A DNA stretch of 64,000 nucleotides from assembly GCF_003254645.1 (NCBI RefSeq), contig NZ_PNFD01000003.1:248001-312000 (forward strand), in the 5' to 3' direction. This document shows positions 17,126-25,666 of this stretch, piece by piece. This stretch comes from Microbacterium suaedae. GTDB taxonomy: Bacteria; Actinomycetota; Actinomycetes; Actinomycetales; Microbacteriaceae. The translations under genes and the position numbers were made by a program. The stretch's first letter is position 1. Each line of letters starts with the position of its first letter. Below the pieces are notes generated by a model. The model was not told the DNA's origin, made no database searches, and saw nothing but the letters and a program-made list of their open reading frames with translations.

Positions 17126-17587
17126 TCAAAGACGCATCGTCATGAACGCCGAGAGTGGGGTGTCGGGGTAGTCGCCGAACACGCCGCACGGCTCGAAGCC
17201 CTCGCTCGCGTACAGATGACGGGCGGCCGCGAATCCGGGTTCCGTCCCCGTCTCCAGCCACAGCGTCCGATATCCGCGGGTTCGGGCCTCGCCGATCGCA
17301 TGCTGCAGGATCCGCCGCCCCACGCCGCGTCCGAGGAAGTCGGCATGCGTGCGGAACGACTTCAGCTCGCCGCGATCCTCGTCGAGGTGCTTGAGGCCGC
17401 CGACACCGGCGAGGCGGTCTCCCTGCCACGCCGACCACAGGGTGACCGCGGCGTCGCGCAGCTTTTCGACGTCGTACGCGTGGACGGCTTCCGGCACGGA
17501 TCCGGCCCGCATCTCGTCTACGTGGGCCGCCACGAGATTCTGCGTCGCGGGGTGGCTGAGGTCGTCGGGGCGGATCTCGAAGTTCAC
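17126..17587 (-). CDS. GNAT-family N-acetyltransferase
   Basis: A 153-residue protein when started at the GTG at 17587 (NFEIRPDDLSHPATQ), which begins a normal GNAT fold. The acetyl-CoA loop is FLGRGVGRRILQHAIGEA (R/Q-x-x-G-x-G type), preceded by SFRTHADF; YASEGFEPCGVFGDYPD is the usual C-terminal part. A longer in-frame start at 17728 would overlap the LysR gene and adds only low-complexity Arg-rich sequence, so it is rejected. The gene converges on the VOC gene with only nine bases between stops. Confidence 0.85.
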   Translation of the reverse strand: MNFEIRPDDLSHPATQNLVAAHVDEMRAGSVPEAVHAYDVEKLRDAAVTLWSAWQGDRLAGVGGLKHLDEDRGELKSFRTHADFLGRGVGRRILQHAIGEARTRGYRTLWLETGTEPGFAAARHLYASEGFEPCGVFGDYPDTPLSAFMTMRL

Positions 17588-17652
17588 GAAGCCATTCTGC
17601 CGGGCGCAAGCCTCGGCGCAGCGTTCTGCGCACCGAGGGGAGGTCGTTCCCC

Positions 17653-18534
17653 TTATCTCAGCGCGGCCCCGTCGCCGACGACCGCGACGAACGCGCGCGC
17701 GGCGGGGCTCGGATCCGACGGATGCCACGCGAGATACTCGACGCGCTCAGGCGCCCCGGCCGTCGGGATCGCGACCACGTCGGGCGCGTGCGCCGCGACC
17801 CCCGGTGCGACCATCGCGACCGCGAGATCGGATCCGACGATGCCGAGAACGTGCTCGGCGTGCCAGGCCTCGAACGCGACATCGCGCGGAACGTCCGCGG
17901 CGGCGAACGCCGTGTCTGTCTGCGCGCGGCCCGGGCTCGACGCGGGGAAGTCGACGAAGACGGATCCCGCGAGGTCGGCGATCCGGAGGCGACACCGCGA
18001 GGCGAAGCGGTGTGCCCGCGAGACGATCGTCACGAGCCGCTCGCGGCGGAGTTCGCGGCTCTCGACGCCCTGCGGAGTGACGTCGGCATGGAGGCCGAGC
18101 AAGGCGACGTCGAGTTCGCCGCGGCCGATCCGCGCGGTCATCTCATCGCTCGCGCCGACCGTGACCTCGACGCGCACCTCGGGGAACCGCTCGCGGAATG
18201 CCCGCACGGTCGCGGGAACGTCGATCGCGACGACCGTGGGAATCACGCCGATGCGCAGGGTGCCGCGCACGACGCCCTCGGCGGCCGCGACGTCGTCCCG
18301 CGCCCGGTCGACCGCGGCGAGCGCGACGCGCGCCTGGGCAAGGAGCGCGTCACCGGCGGCCGTGGGGCGCACCTCGCGCGCCCCGCGCACGAAGAGCCGT
18401 GCGCCGAGCTCCCGCTCAAGCGCCGCGACCTGGTGGCTCAGAGCCGACTGCGTGACGTGGCACGCCGCGGCGGCGCGCGTGAAGGATCCGGTCTCGACGA
18501 TCGCGACCGCGTACCTCAGCTGCTGCAGTTCCAC
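17653..18534 (-). CDS. LysR-family transcriptional regulator
   Basis: A 293-residue LysR protein: MELQQLRYAVAIVETGSFTRA and VTQSALSHQVAALERELG form the DNA-binding domain, and a type-2 periplasmic-binding effector domain follows from about residue 90. It is divergent from an EamA exporter gene. The shared 78 bp intergenic region contains a perfect interrupted palindrome, so it likely controls the exporter and itself. Confidence 0.9.
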   Translation of the reverse strand: MELQQLRYAVAIVETGSFTRAAAACHVTQSALSHQVAALERELGARLFVRGAREVRPTAAGDALLAQARVALAAVDRARDDVAAAEGVVRGTLRIGVIPTVVAIDVPATVRAFRERFPEVRVEVTVGASDEMTARIGRGELDVALLGLHADVTPQGVESRELRRERLVTIVSRAHRFASRCRLRIADLAGSVFVDFPASSPGRAQTDTAFAAADVPRDVAFEAWHAEHVLGIVGSDLAVAMVAPGVAAHAPDVVAIPTAGAPERVEYLAWHPSDPSPAARAFVAVVGDGAALR

Positions 18535-18549
18535 GCATCCATGATCTCA

Positions 18550-18568
18550 CTGCATGTCTCGCATGCAG
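18550..18568. promoter_or_regulatory. LysR-type operator between lysR and eamA
   Basis: CTGCATGTCTCGCATGCAG has perfect 7-base arms around TCTCG and contains a T-N11-A spacing typical of LysR boxes. It sits 15 bp from the LysR start and 44 bp from the exporter start. Confidence 0.65.
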
Positions 18569-18612
18569 AGAATGCGTTGGATTCATGAGCAGGATCGCGC
18601 GAACCTGGATCC

Positions 18613-19509
18613 ATGACCCGCACCGCCACCCTCCTGCTGGCCGCGTTCGCGACGGCGACATGGGGAACCACCTACGCCGTCACGACCGAGCTGCTTCCGC
18701 CAGGCCACCCCCATTTCGCTGCTCTCATGCGGGCACTGCCCGCCGGGATCCTCGCGATCGCGATCTCGCGCACGCTGCCGCGCGGATCCTGGTGGGGCAA
18801 GGCCTTCGCGCTCGGGGCGCTGAACATCGGGGCGTTCTTCCCCCTCCTGTTCATCGCGGCGGAACGCCTGCCCGGCGGCGTCGCGGGCGCGGCGGCGGGG
18901 GTCGGCCCCCTCGCCGCGATCCTGCTCGGTGGGCTGCTGCTCGGCGAGCGGATCCGCGCCGTATCGATCGCGATCGCCGCCGCGGGTGCCGGCGGCGTCG
19001 CGCTCGTCGCGCTGGGCCCGGCGACAGGCCTCGATCCTCTGGGGCTGCTGGCGGCCATCGCCGGCGCGGGGGTGATGGCGCTCGGCACGGTGCTGACGAA
19101 GAAGTGGGGGCGCCCCGAGGGCGTGAGTGCGCTCGCCTTCGCGGGGTGGCAGCTCACGGCGGGTGGCCTCGTACTGCTGCCGATCTTCCTCGTGTTCGAC
19201 AGCGTGCCGACGACGATCGACGCGGGCGGGATCGCCGGCTATCTCTGGCTCGCGCTCGTCGGCGGCCTCCTCGCCTATGCGCTCTGGTTCCGCGGCGTGC
19301 AGCGACTGCCGATCGCCGCATCGGGGCTGTTGCCGACGCTCTCGCCCCTCGTCGCAGCGGCGCTCGGGATCGGCCTGCTGGGAGAGAGTTTTACTCTCGC
19401 GCAGACGGCTGGGTTTGTTCTCGCGATCGCGGCCCTCGTGGCGGGGCAGCTCTGGGCAGCACGGCCTCGGCGCGGCACGGCGGCGCGCCCGATCCCGGCC
19501 ACCCCCTGA
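18613..19509 (+). CDS. EamA-family (DMT) transporter
   Basis: A 298-residue protein with ten hydrophobic segments arranged as two EamA halves (ATATWGTTYAVTTELLP in the first, AFAGWQLTAGGLVLLP in the second) and GVGPLAAILLGGLLLGE and TLSPLVAAALGIGLLGE as the paired helix-9-type motifs. Such proteins export amino acids, their derivatives or drugs. Divergent from a LysR regulator; it ends five bases before an interrupted palindrome. Confidence 0.88.
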   Translation: MTRTATLLLAAFATATWGTTYAVTTELLPPGHPHFAALMRALPAGILAIAISRTLPRGSWWGKAFALGALNIGAFFPLLFIAAERLPGGVAGAAAGVGPLAAILLGGLLLGERIRAVSIAIAAAGAGGVALVALGPATGLDPLGLLAAIAGAGVMALGTVLTKKWGRPEGVSALAFAGWQLTAGGLVLLPIFLVFDSVPTTIDAGGIAGYLWLALVGGLLAYALWFRGVQRLPIAASGLLPTLSPLVAAALGIGLLGESFTLAQTAGFVLAIAALVAGQLWAARPRRGTAARPIPATP

Positions 19510-19513
19510 CGCC

Positions 19514-19604
19514 CCCCAACACAACGCAGTCAATCTGCACGCCCGAACGCGCGGAACCCGGTTCCGCAGCCGATCCCGGCGAAATCTCCTGCGTTGTGTT
19601 GGGG
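19514..19604. repeat. Interrupted palindrome, copy 4
   Basis: Perfect 16-base outer arms CCCCAACACAACGCAG (19514-19529; complement 19589-19604). A perfect 17-base central palindrome GCGGAACCCGGTTCCGC (19551-19567) is centred exactly on the dyad at 19559. Between the convergent eamA and SDR genes. Confidence 0.92.
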
Positions 19605-19614
19605 TGGCGGCCGA

Positions 19615-20367
19615 CTACCGCGGCCCCATCCGCAGGGCGCCGTCCATGCGGAGCGTCTCGCCGTTGAGATAGTCGTGCTGCGCGAGCATGACGACGAGCT
19701 GCGCGTACTCGTCCGGGCGCGCGAGGCGCTGCGGGAACGGCACGGTCTCTTCGAGCGACCGGCGCACCTCGTCGCCGAGGGAGGCGAGCATCGGGGTGTC
19801 GACGATGCCGGGGGCGATCGTGTTCACGCGGATCCCGGATCGTGCGAGGTCGCGCGCCGCGGCGATCGTCATCGACACGACGCCGCCCTTTGACGCCGCG
19901 TAGGCGATCTGCCCGATCTGCCCCTCGTAGGCGGCTACCGAGGCCGTGTTGACGACGAGACCGCGCTGCCCGTGCTCGTCGGCCTCGCCGCCCGCGATCA
20001 CCTCGGCGGCGAGCCGCAGCACGTTGAACGTGCCGACGAGATTGACGTCTATCGCACGCCGGAAGGTGTCGAGGTCGTGAGGTCCGTGAGAGGAGAGGAT
20101 CCGGCGGGCCGGAGCGATGCCCGCACAGTTGACGACGAGCCGCAGCCCGCCCTCCGCTGCGGCGAGCGCGGCCGCGACCTCGTCTTCGTCCGTCACGTCC
20201 GCGGCGACGTAGGTGACGCCGCGCGGCGGATCCCCCGCCCGCTCGATCGCCGCCGGGAGGTCGGCCCCGACCACGCGCATCCCCTCGTCCGCGAGACGTT
20301 TCGCCGTCGCGGCTCCGAGCCCGGATGCCGCCCCCGTCACGAAGGCCGCCGATCCCGTCAGTTCCAT
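19615..20367 (-). CDS. SDR-family 3-hydroxyacyl-CoA dehydrogenase-like oxidoreductase
   Basis: A 250-residue classical SDR: TGAASGLGAATAKRL cofactor loop, NCAGIAPA (NNAG variant), NTASVAAYEGQIGQIAYAASK with the Ser-Tyr-Lys catalytic set, and NTIAPGIVDTPML. It resembles the type-II 3-hydroxyacyl-CoA dehydrogenases (HSD17B10-like) that work with thiolases in beta-oxidation. A thiolase gene lies just upstream in the same direction, which supports an acyl-CoA role. Start chosen at MELTGSAAF, after a good purine-rich ribosome binding site. Confidence 0.85.
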   Translation of the reverse strand: MELTGSAAFVTGAASGLGAATAKRLADEGMRVVGADLPAAIERAGDPPRGVTYVAADVTDEDEVAAALAAAEGGLRLVVNCAGIAPARRILSSHGPHDLDTFRRAIDVNLVGTFNVLRLAAEVIAGGEADEHGQRGLVVNTASVAAYEGQIGQIAYAASKGGVVSMTIAAARDLARSGIRVNTIAPGIVDTPMLASLGDEVRRSLEETVPFPQRLARPDEYAQLVVMLAQHDYLNGETLRMDGALRMGPR

Positions 20368-20380
20368 GTTCGCCCCTTCC

Positions 20381-20470
20381 TCATCCGTCCAGCGCGGAGA
20401 GCGCCTGGCCCCCGCCGGAATACATCGCCGCCACGGCATACCCGATACCTCGGCGCCGAAGATTCATCGC
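20381..20470 (-). pseudogene. Duplicated thiolase C-terminal fragment
   Basis: Right after the thiolase stop, the minus strand repeats the last part of that gene, 109 bp downstream of the original. The fragment encodes 29 residues from AMNLRRRGIGYAV to SALDG and a TGA. The intact gene reads [13 protein letters not shown] and ALAAL before RRWDG. The catalytic-site motif CIGGGQ has become YSGGGQ in the fragment. It has no start of its own and lies in the 110 bp gap before the SDR gene, so it is a decayed tandem duplication, or the tail of a second thiolase that was deleted. Confidence 0.8.
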
Positions 20471-20477
20471 CTCGACA

Positions 20478-21668
20478 TCACCCGTCCCACCGCCGCAACA
20501 GCGCTGCCAGCGCCTGACCCCCACCGATACACATCGTCACCACGGCATACTCGAGATCCCGGCGCCGCAGATCCATCGCCGCACGCACCGTGAGGATCGC
20601 CCCCGTGGCTCCGACCGGGTGGCCGAGGGCGATAGCGCCGCCATACGGATTCACCCGCTCGGGGTCGAGACCCGCATCGCGGATCACGGCGACCGCCTGC
20701 GCGGCGAACGCCTCGTTCAGCTCGACGACGTCGACGTCTCCGGGGCCGAGTCCGGTCTGCCGCCACAGGCGTTCAAGAGCGATGACGGGCGCATAGCCCA
20801 TGATCTCCGGCTCGATGCCCGCGGTGGCGACGGCCTCGATCGTCGCGAGTCCGCGGGTCCCGCGCTCGCGTGCATCGGACTCCCGCAGGAGCACGGTGGC
20901 CGCCGCGCCATCGTTGATGCCCGAGGAGTTCCCGGCGGTGACGGATCCGCCCTCGCGGAAAGCCGGGCGCAGGCCGGCGAGGACCTCGAGGCTCGTATCA
21001 GGCCGGGGATGTTCGTCGGCCGCGATGTCGACGGGGTGCCGTCCGCCCGAGGAGACGGGAACGATCTCCTCGGCGAAGGCGCCCCGGGCCTCCGCCGACG
21101 CCGCGCGCCGCTGACTCTCGACCGCGAACTCGTCCTGCTCTCGCCGCGAGACGCCGTAGCGATCCGCGACGTTCTCCGCCGTCGATCCGATGTGGTGGCC
21201 CGAGAACGGGTCGGTCAGGATCGCGAGCGTGCCGTCGCGCAGCGTACGATCGCCGAGGCGGTTGTTCCCGCGCGCCTCGTAGTCGAGGAACGGCGTGCGC
21301 GACATGCTCTCGTCGCCACCCGCGACGACGACGTCGACTCCACCCCAGAGCAGCTCCTGCGCGCCCGACCAGATCGCCTGCAGACCGGATCCGCAGAGCC
21401 GGTTGACGGTGAACGCCGGCACGCGGGTCGACAGTCCGGCTTCGAGGGCGACGCGGCGCGCGTTGTACGCATCGGGACCGATCTGGGCGATGCAGCCCAT
21501 GACGACCTCGCCGACATCATCGCCGTCGATCCCGCTTCGGCGCAGGGCCTCCGTCGTCGCGCGGGCCCCGAGGACATGGGCCGGGACGTCCCGGAACGCC
21601 CCTCCGAAGGATCCGACCGGCGTGCGTGCGCCCGCCGCGATGACGATCCGCTCGCGCGCGTCTGCCAT
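20478..21668 (-). CDS. Acetyl-CoA acyltransferase (thiolase)
   Basis: A 396-residue thiolase-superfamily protein of normal length. [12 protein letters not shown] carries the nucleophilic Cys, NEAFAAQ and [15 protein letters not shown] carry the catalytic His, and MCIGGGQ the second Cys. It cleaves 3-ketoacyl-CoA or condenses acetyl-CoA. It precedes the SDR dehydrogenase on the same strand, a probable short beta-oxidation unit. A copy of its own 3' end follows it (20381-20470). Interrupted palindromes lie upstream (21711-21806 and 21866-21953). Confidence 0.93.
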   Translation of the reverse strand: MADARERIVIAAGARTPVGSFGGAFRDVPAHVLGARATTEALRRSGIDGDDVGEVVMGCIAQIGPDAYNARRVALEAGLSTRVPAFTVNRLCGSGLQAIWSGAQELLWGGVDVVVAGGDESMSRTPFLDYEARGNNRLGDRTLRDGTLAILTDPFSGHHIGSTAENVADRYGVSRREQDEFAVESQRRAASAEARGAFAEEIVPVSSGGRHPVDIAADEHPRPDTSLEVLAGLRPAFREGGSVTAGNSSGINDGAAATVLLRESDARERGTRGLATIEAVATAGIEPEIMGYAPVIALERLWRQTGLGPGDVDVVELNEAFAAQAVAVIRDAGLDPERVNPYGGAIALGHPVGATGAILTVRAAMDLRRRDLEYAVVTMCIGGGQALAALLRRWDG

Positions 21669-21710
21669 CGTCGCCCTCCTCGTCGTGGGTTCGTCGGCTC
21701 CAGCGTACGC

Positions 21711-21806
21711 CGCCCCAACACAACGCAGTCGATTCGGCCGGCTCGGTTGCGCGCAATCGGTTCCGCAAGCTGCGGCGGCGGAAATCGAGTGCGTCGTGTT
21801 GGGGCG
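21711..21806. repeat. Interrupted palindrome, copy 5
   Basis: Outer ends CGCCCCAACAC (21711-21721) and its complement to 21806. The next 19 bases of arm, ACACAACGCAGTCGATTCG, pair with three mismatches. The centre CAATCGGTTC lies on the dyad (21758/21759). It is in the 293 bp gap upstream of the thiolase, 60 bp from copy 6. Confidence 0.9.
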
Positions 21807-21865
21807 GTCTCCGCGCCGCAGGGCGTCACTTCCCCGCCCGGGAGCCCTCGTCGCCGCACGATGCG

Positions 21866-21953
21866 CCAACACGACGCAGTCAATCCTGTCGACCGGAGCC
21901 GGCGCAATCGGTTCAATCGGCGATGAACGCTCGAATCGACTGCGTCGTGTTGG
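21866..21953. repeat. Interrupted palindrome, copy 6
   Basis: Outer arms CCAACACGACGCAGTCAATC and its near complement to 21953, with one mismatch over the first 18 bases. The centre CAATCGGTTC (dyad 21909/21910) is identical to that of copy 5. It lies immediately downstream of the pabAB stop. The arm has CACGACG where other copies have CACAACG, and the right arm carries the matching change, so pairing is kept by compensatory bases. Confidence 0.9.
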
Positions 21954-21961
21954 GGCGAGCG

Positions 21962-24115
21962 TCAGACGAAGGGGTGGGTGCGGCCGAAGGCGCGGAGGAG
22001 CGGCGTGCTCTTGGCGACCGTCTCGTCGGCCTCGGCGTCGGGATCGCTGTCGTAGGTGATGGCACCGCCCGTGCCGATCGTCACCTCGCCGTCCGCCGCG
22101 ACGGCCGTGCGGATGACGACCGACAGGTCGACCGATCCGCACCGCGAGAAGTACCCGACCACGCCCGAATAGGCCCCGCGCGGCGCGGCCTCGAGCGCGT
22201 CAAGCATCTCGACCGTGCGCCTCTTCGGCGCGCCCGTCATCGAACCGGGTGGGAACAACGCCTCGGCGGCACGCACGCCGACGGCGTCACGCGGCAGCAG
22301 CTCAGAGCGGACGGACGTCACAAGCTGGTGGACGGTCGCGTAGCTCTCGACCGCCATGAGCGACGGAACCGTCACCGTGCCCGGCGCGCTGATCCGGCCG
22401 AGGTCGTTGCGCAGCAGATCGACGATCATGAGGTTCTCGGCGCGGGTCTTCGGATCCACGGCGAGCGCACGCGCGACGTCCGCGTCGGCCTCCGGATCCG
22501 CGACACGGCGGGCCGTGCCCTTGATCGGCTTCGTCTCGGCCCATCCGGCGCTCGTGACGGCGAGGAACCGCTCGGGCGAGCACGACATCACCTCGCGCCC
22601 CGGGAGGCGGAGGAACGCGGCGTACGGGGCGGGGTTCGTCCGGCGCAGGCGCCGATACGCGTCGAGGGCGGGCCCGTCGTGCGGAAATCGCAGGGTGTAG
22701 GTGTAGCACGCCTCGTACGAGTCGCCCGCCGCAAGCCACGTGCGCACGACGGAGAGGTCGCGGAGGTACTGCGATCGTGTGACGGTGGCGTCGGCGGGAG
22801 CGGGATCCGCGGTCTCGCTCCCCGACGATGGGGATCCGTGTTCGCGGCTCGCCCCGTCGCCGCGAGTGGTGCGCGGCGTCGCGACGGGGTCTCCGGACCC
22901 GCTCGCCCCCTGCGGATCTGCATCGCACGTCGAGAGGATCCGCTCCCGCGCAGCCGCGATCCACCCTCGGGCCTCGCGCTCGTCCTCAGGCGGCCCCGCG
23001 GCGACGACGTGGATCCGTTCCTCGAGGTGATCGACGACAACGAACCTGCTGAGGTGCACGAGCTGCGCGTCGGGCGTCGCGGACGCGCGCGCTCGCCCGA
23101 TGGCCTTCGCTCCGTATCCGATGGATCCGACGTATCCGCCGACGAATGGCAGATCGTCCCGGGGCTCGACGGGATGCGCGTCCATGCGATCGGCGAGGAC
23201 GTCCCAGACATCGGATCCGATCTCCTCCCCGTCGAGGCGCACGACGCCCTCGGCCGCGCGGAAATCGATGACGTGATCCCGCGGGCCCTCGGGCGTGCCC
23301 AGGATCGAGAACCGCCCCATGCCGTACGCCTGCTGCGCGCTATCGAGCCAAACGGCGACGGGCGCGGCGCCGTACAGGTCGACGAAGAGCCGCTCGGTAT
23401 CCCCCTGTCGCTCGACCGCCTCCGACCAGACCCGCCACGCGCCACGCGGATGCTCACTCACCGCCTCCGGCGCCCGCCCCTCGCTCCGAGACCTCGGAGG
23501 CTCCGCGAACACCGGAAGATCCGGGCCTTCCGTGGGTACATCGCTCGCGAGGAATGCCTCGATCATGCGCGCGCCGTGGCCGGATCCGATCGACTCGGGA
23601 TGGAACTGCACGCCGTACCACCCGCGTTCGGCGACCTCGCCCGCCATCGGCAGGCCATCGCGCGAACGCGCCGTGATGCGCATCGGCGCAGGCTCGTCGA
23701 CGACGAGCGAGTGGTAGCGCACGGCTTCGAACCGCTCGGGCACGCCCGCGAACAGCGTGGATCCGTCGTGGGTCACGGTCTCGACGACGCCGTGCGCGGG
23801 ACGAGGTGCGGGCACGACGCGACCGCCGAGCGCGACCGCCATCTCCTGGAATCCGAGGCACACGCCGAGCACGGGCACTCGCGCACGACGCAGGATCTCG
23901 AGCCCCGCACCGACGTCGCCCGCGTGGTGGGGCGTCCCCGGCCCCGGGCCGAGAACGATGTGGGTGTATTCGGCGAGCGCTCCGAGATCGACGGCGTCGC
24001 TCTGCACGAGATGGGGGCGATCGCCCGTCACCGCCCAGATGAGCTGCTCGATGCTGCCCGTGTACGAGTCGTGGTTGTCGACGAGGAGCACGCGGGGCCG
24101 CTGCGCTGTCGTCAT
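21962..24115 (-). CDS. pabAB: Aminodeoxychorismate synthase, fused glutaminase and synthase (PabA-PabB)
   Basis: A 717-residue fusion. Residues 1 to about 195 are a class I glutamine amidotransferase: LLVDNHDSYTGS, LGPGPGTPHHAGD, nucleophile GVCLGFQEMA and FHPESIGSG. The rest is a chorismate-binding synthase: PIKGTARR has the Lys that marks aminodeoxychorismate synthase rather than anthranilate synthase, and LMIVDLLRNDLGRI and PPGSMTGAPKRRT are conserved. It makes 4-amino-4-deoxychorismate for folate. A low-complexity insert lies at about residues 395-440. A PabC-like lyase gene is divergent just upstream, completing the p-aminobenzoate pathway. Interrupted palindromes flank the gene on both sides. 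Confidence 0.93.
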   Translation of the reverse strand: MTTAQRPRVLLVDNHDSYTGSIEQLIWAVTGDRPHLVQSDAVDLGALAEYTHIVLGPGPGTPHHAGDVGAGLEILRRARVPVLGVCLGFQEMAVALGGRVVPAPRPAHGVVETVTHDGSTLFAGVPERFEAVRYHSLVVDEPAPMRITARSRDGLPMAGEVAERGWYGVQFHPESIGSGHGARMIEAFLASDVPTEGPDLPVFAEPPRSRSEGRAPEAVSEHPRGAWRVWSEAVERQGDTERLFVDLYGAAPVAVWLDSAQQAYGMGRFSILGTPEGPRDHVIDFRAAEGVVRLDGEEIGSDVWDVLADRMDAHPVEPRDDLPFVGGYVGSIGYGAKAIGRARASATPDAQLVHLSRFVVVDHLEERIHVVAAGPPEDEREARGWIAAARERILSTCDADPQGASGSGDPVATPRTTRGDGASREHGSPSSGSETADPAPADATVTRSQYLRDLSVVRTWLAAGDSYEACYTYTLRFPHDGPALDAYRRLRRTNPAPYAAFLRLPGREVMSCSPERFLAVTSAGWAETKPIKGTARRVADPEADADVARALAVDPKTRAENLMIVDLLRNDLGRISAPGTVTVPSLMAVESYATVHQLVTSVRSELLPRDAVGVRAAEALFPPGSMTGAPKRRTVEMLDALEAAPRGAYSGVVGYFSRCGSVDLSVVIRTAVAADGEVTIGTGGAITYDSDPDAEADETVAKSTPLLRAFGRTHPFV

Positions 24116-24145
24116 CCGTCCATTCTGCCGGTGCGCCCGGCCCGC

Positions 24146-24239
24146 CCCGCAACACTGGCGCAGTCAATCCGTGCGCCGGGCGGCCGATACCGGGGTTTTC
24201 GCAGTGGGGCCGCCCCGATCGACTGCGTTGTGTTGCGGG
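24146..24239. repeat. Interrupted palindrome, copy 7
   Basis: Left arm 24146-24169 (CCCGCAACACTGGCGCAGTC...) and right arm 24217-24239 pair along their whole length, except for a small insertion and three substitutions in the left arm. A short central palindrome ACC-GG-GGT lies on the dyad. It fills most of the 143 bp between the divergent pabAB and pabC starts, where a terminator would be out of place. Confidence 0.88.
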
Positions 24240-24258
24240 CAGGTGCGACACTGGCGCT

Positions 24259-25035
24259 ATGCAGCAGATCGACGGCGGCCCGGTGGATCCGGCCGACCTC
24301 CAGGCGCTGGCCCTCACGGGGCTGGGGCACTTCACGACGATGCTCGTGCAGGACGGCCGCGTGCGCGGGCTCGACCTCCACCTCGCACGGCTCGTCGCCG
24401 ACGCGCGCGCTCTCTTCGACGCAGACCTCGACGAGGACGTCATACGCCAGCGGATCCGCTCGGCGATCGCCGACGAGCCCGCCGCGGTCGTCGTGCGCGT
24501 GACGATCTTCGATCCCGCGCTCACGCTGACGCATCCGGGCGCGGACGCGCACCCGCGGATCCTCGTCTCCCCGCGCCCCGCGCCCTCGGCGAGCCCCGCT
24601 CCGATGCGCGTGCGGACGACGAGCTTCGGGCGTCAGACCCCCGAGATCAAGCACACGGGCCTGTTCGGATCCCTGTATCAGCGCCGGGTCGCACAGCGCG
24701 CCGGTTTCGACGATGCCCTCTTCGTCGACGACGACGGGATCCTCTCGGAGGGGCCCACCTGGAACATCGGTTTCATCGCGGGCGACGAGATCGTGTGGGC
24801 CGACGGCGACGCCCTGCCCGGCGTGACGCGGGCGCTGCTCGCCGACGTCGCGGGCGGGCGCACCGCGGCGGTTCGCGTGGACGAGCTCGCGGGGATGGAC
24901 GCCGCGTTCGCGACGAGCTCGGGCGTGGGGATCCGGCCGATCGCGTCGATCGACGAGAGCGCGTGGCCGACCGACCACCCGGCGTTCGAACGGCTCCGCG
25001 CGGCCTACGCCGCGATCCCCGGCACCCCCCTCTGA
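24259..25035 (+). CDS. pabC: Aminodeoxychorismate lyase (PabC-like aminotransferase class IV)
   Basis: A 258-residue PLP enzyme of fold type IV. The PLP Lys is in QTPEIKHTGLFG, DDALFVDDDGILSEGPTWNIGFI is the family phosphate-binding region, and ATSSGVGIRPI the C-terminal substrate loop. It would convert aminodeoxychorismate to p-aminobenzoate and pyruvate, fitting the divergent pabAB gene. Branched-chain or D-amino acid aminotransferase activity is the alternative. A stem-loop begins on its stop codon. Confidence 0.83.
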   Translation: MQQIDGGPVDPADLQALALTGLGHFTTMLVQDGRVRGLDLHLARLVADARALFDADLDEDVIRQRIRSAIADEPAAVVVRVTIFDPALTLTHPGADAHPRILVSPRPAPSASPAPMRVRTTSFGRQTPEIKHTGLFGSLYQRRVAQRAGFDDALFVDDDGILSEGPTWNIGFIAGDEIVWADGDALPGVTRALLADVAGGRTAAVRVDELAGMDAAFATSSGVGIRPIASIDESAWPTDHPAFERLRAAYAAIPGTPL

Positions 25036-25098
25036 CCCTTCATTTCTGGCACGTCCCTTCACGTACTCCCATACGAGGATGTGCCAGGAATGAGGGGT
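25035..25098. terminator. Long stem-loop between convergent genes
   Basis: ACCCTTCATTTCTGGCAC (25035-25052) pairs with 25081-25098 at 16 of 18 positions; three more pairs follow after a wobble. It separates pabC from the convergent membrane-protein gene, so a bidirectional terminator is likely. The arms do not match the interrupted-palindrome family at 10-24 kb, and the loop has no palindrome on the dyad. Confidence 0.65.
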
Positions 25099-25114
25099 TG
25101 AGGATCTGCCCGCG

Positions 25115-25594
25115 TCAGAAGCGGCCGGCGAGCTCGACGCCGCCGAGCGCGAGGAACGCGAAGATGACGCCCCAGAGGATGATCGAGATGATCTGCCAGA
25201 AGATCACCCGGTTCTTCGGGGCGCCGAAGCCGACGATCATCGCCGAGGTGATCTGGCTCGGCAGCACCGCCTGGCCGAGCAGGCTCACGCCGGCGACGCC
25301 GTACTTGTCGAAGCGGTCCTTGAGCTTCTGACGACGCGGCGAGAGCTCCTGCGGCGCGCTGTTCTTCGTCGCCGCCACGCGGATGCGGTGCGCCGAGAGC
25401 ACGAAGATCAGCATCGAGACGACGTTGCCCACGACGGCGGCCGCGACCGCGAGCACGGGCGGAACGCCCGCGAGGATGCCGATGAAGGATCCGAAGTATG
25501 ACTCAACAAAAGGGATCGCGCCCAGGAGGATCAGCCCGAGCCACTGGACGGCGGCAGGAAGCGATTCGGTGAAGCTCTGGAGGGATTCGATCAT
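25115..25594 (-). CDS. Small membrane protein, small multidrug efflux (PF06695-like) family
   Basis: A 159-residue protein with about four hydrophobic segments: WLGLILLGAIPFVESYFGSFIGILAG and VAAAVVGNVVSMLIFVLSA at the N-terminus, a basic cytosolic loop (RRQKLKDRFDKYGVAGVSLLGQAVLP), and FWQIISIILWGVIFAFLAL. FVESYFG and DRFDKYG match small putative multidrug export proteins of actinobacteria and resemble DedA/YqaA topology. Substrate unknown. Start chosen at MIESLQSF; the longer frame adds an unsupported leader. Confidence 0.65.
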   Translation of the reverse strand: MIESLQSFTESLPAAVQWLGLILLGAIPFVESYFGSFIGILAGVPPVLAVAAAVVGNVVSMLIFVLSAHRIRVAATKNSAPQELSPRRQKLKDRFDKYGVAGVSLLGQAVLPSQITSAMIVGFGAPKNRVIFWQIISIILWGVIFAFLALGGVELAGRF

Positions 25595-25666
25595 GTCTCT
25601 ATCCCACCTGCTCGAGGATCCCGGCACCTCCCCCTCGCGGTGGATTCCGACTCCGCCGAAAGGATG

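Noticed and set aside
10123..24239. Interrupted palindromes as integron attC sites
   Set aside because: The ends do not fit the GTTRRRY/RYYYAAC core sites, neighbouring genes are in both orientations, and there is no integrase.
10123..24239. Interrupted palindromes as simple terminators
   Set aside because: Some lie between convergent genes, but one lies between divergent starts (24146-24239), one upstream of thiolase and one inside aztC. The bulge and second palindrome are also not needed for a terminator.
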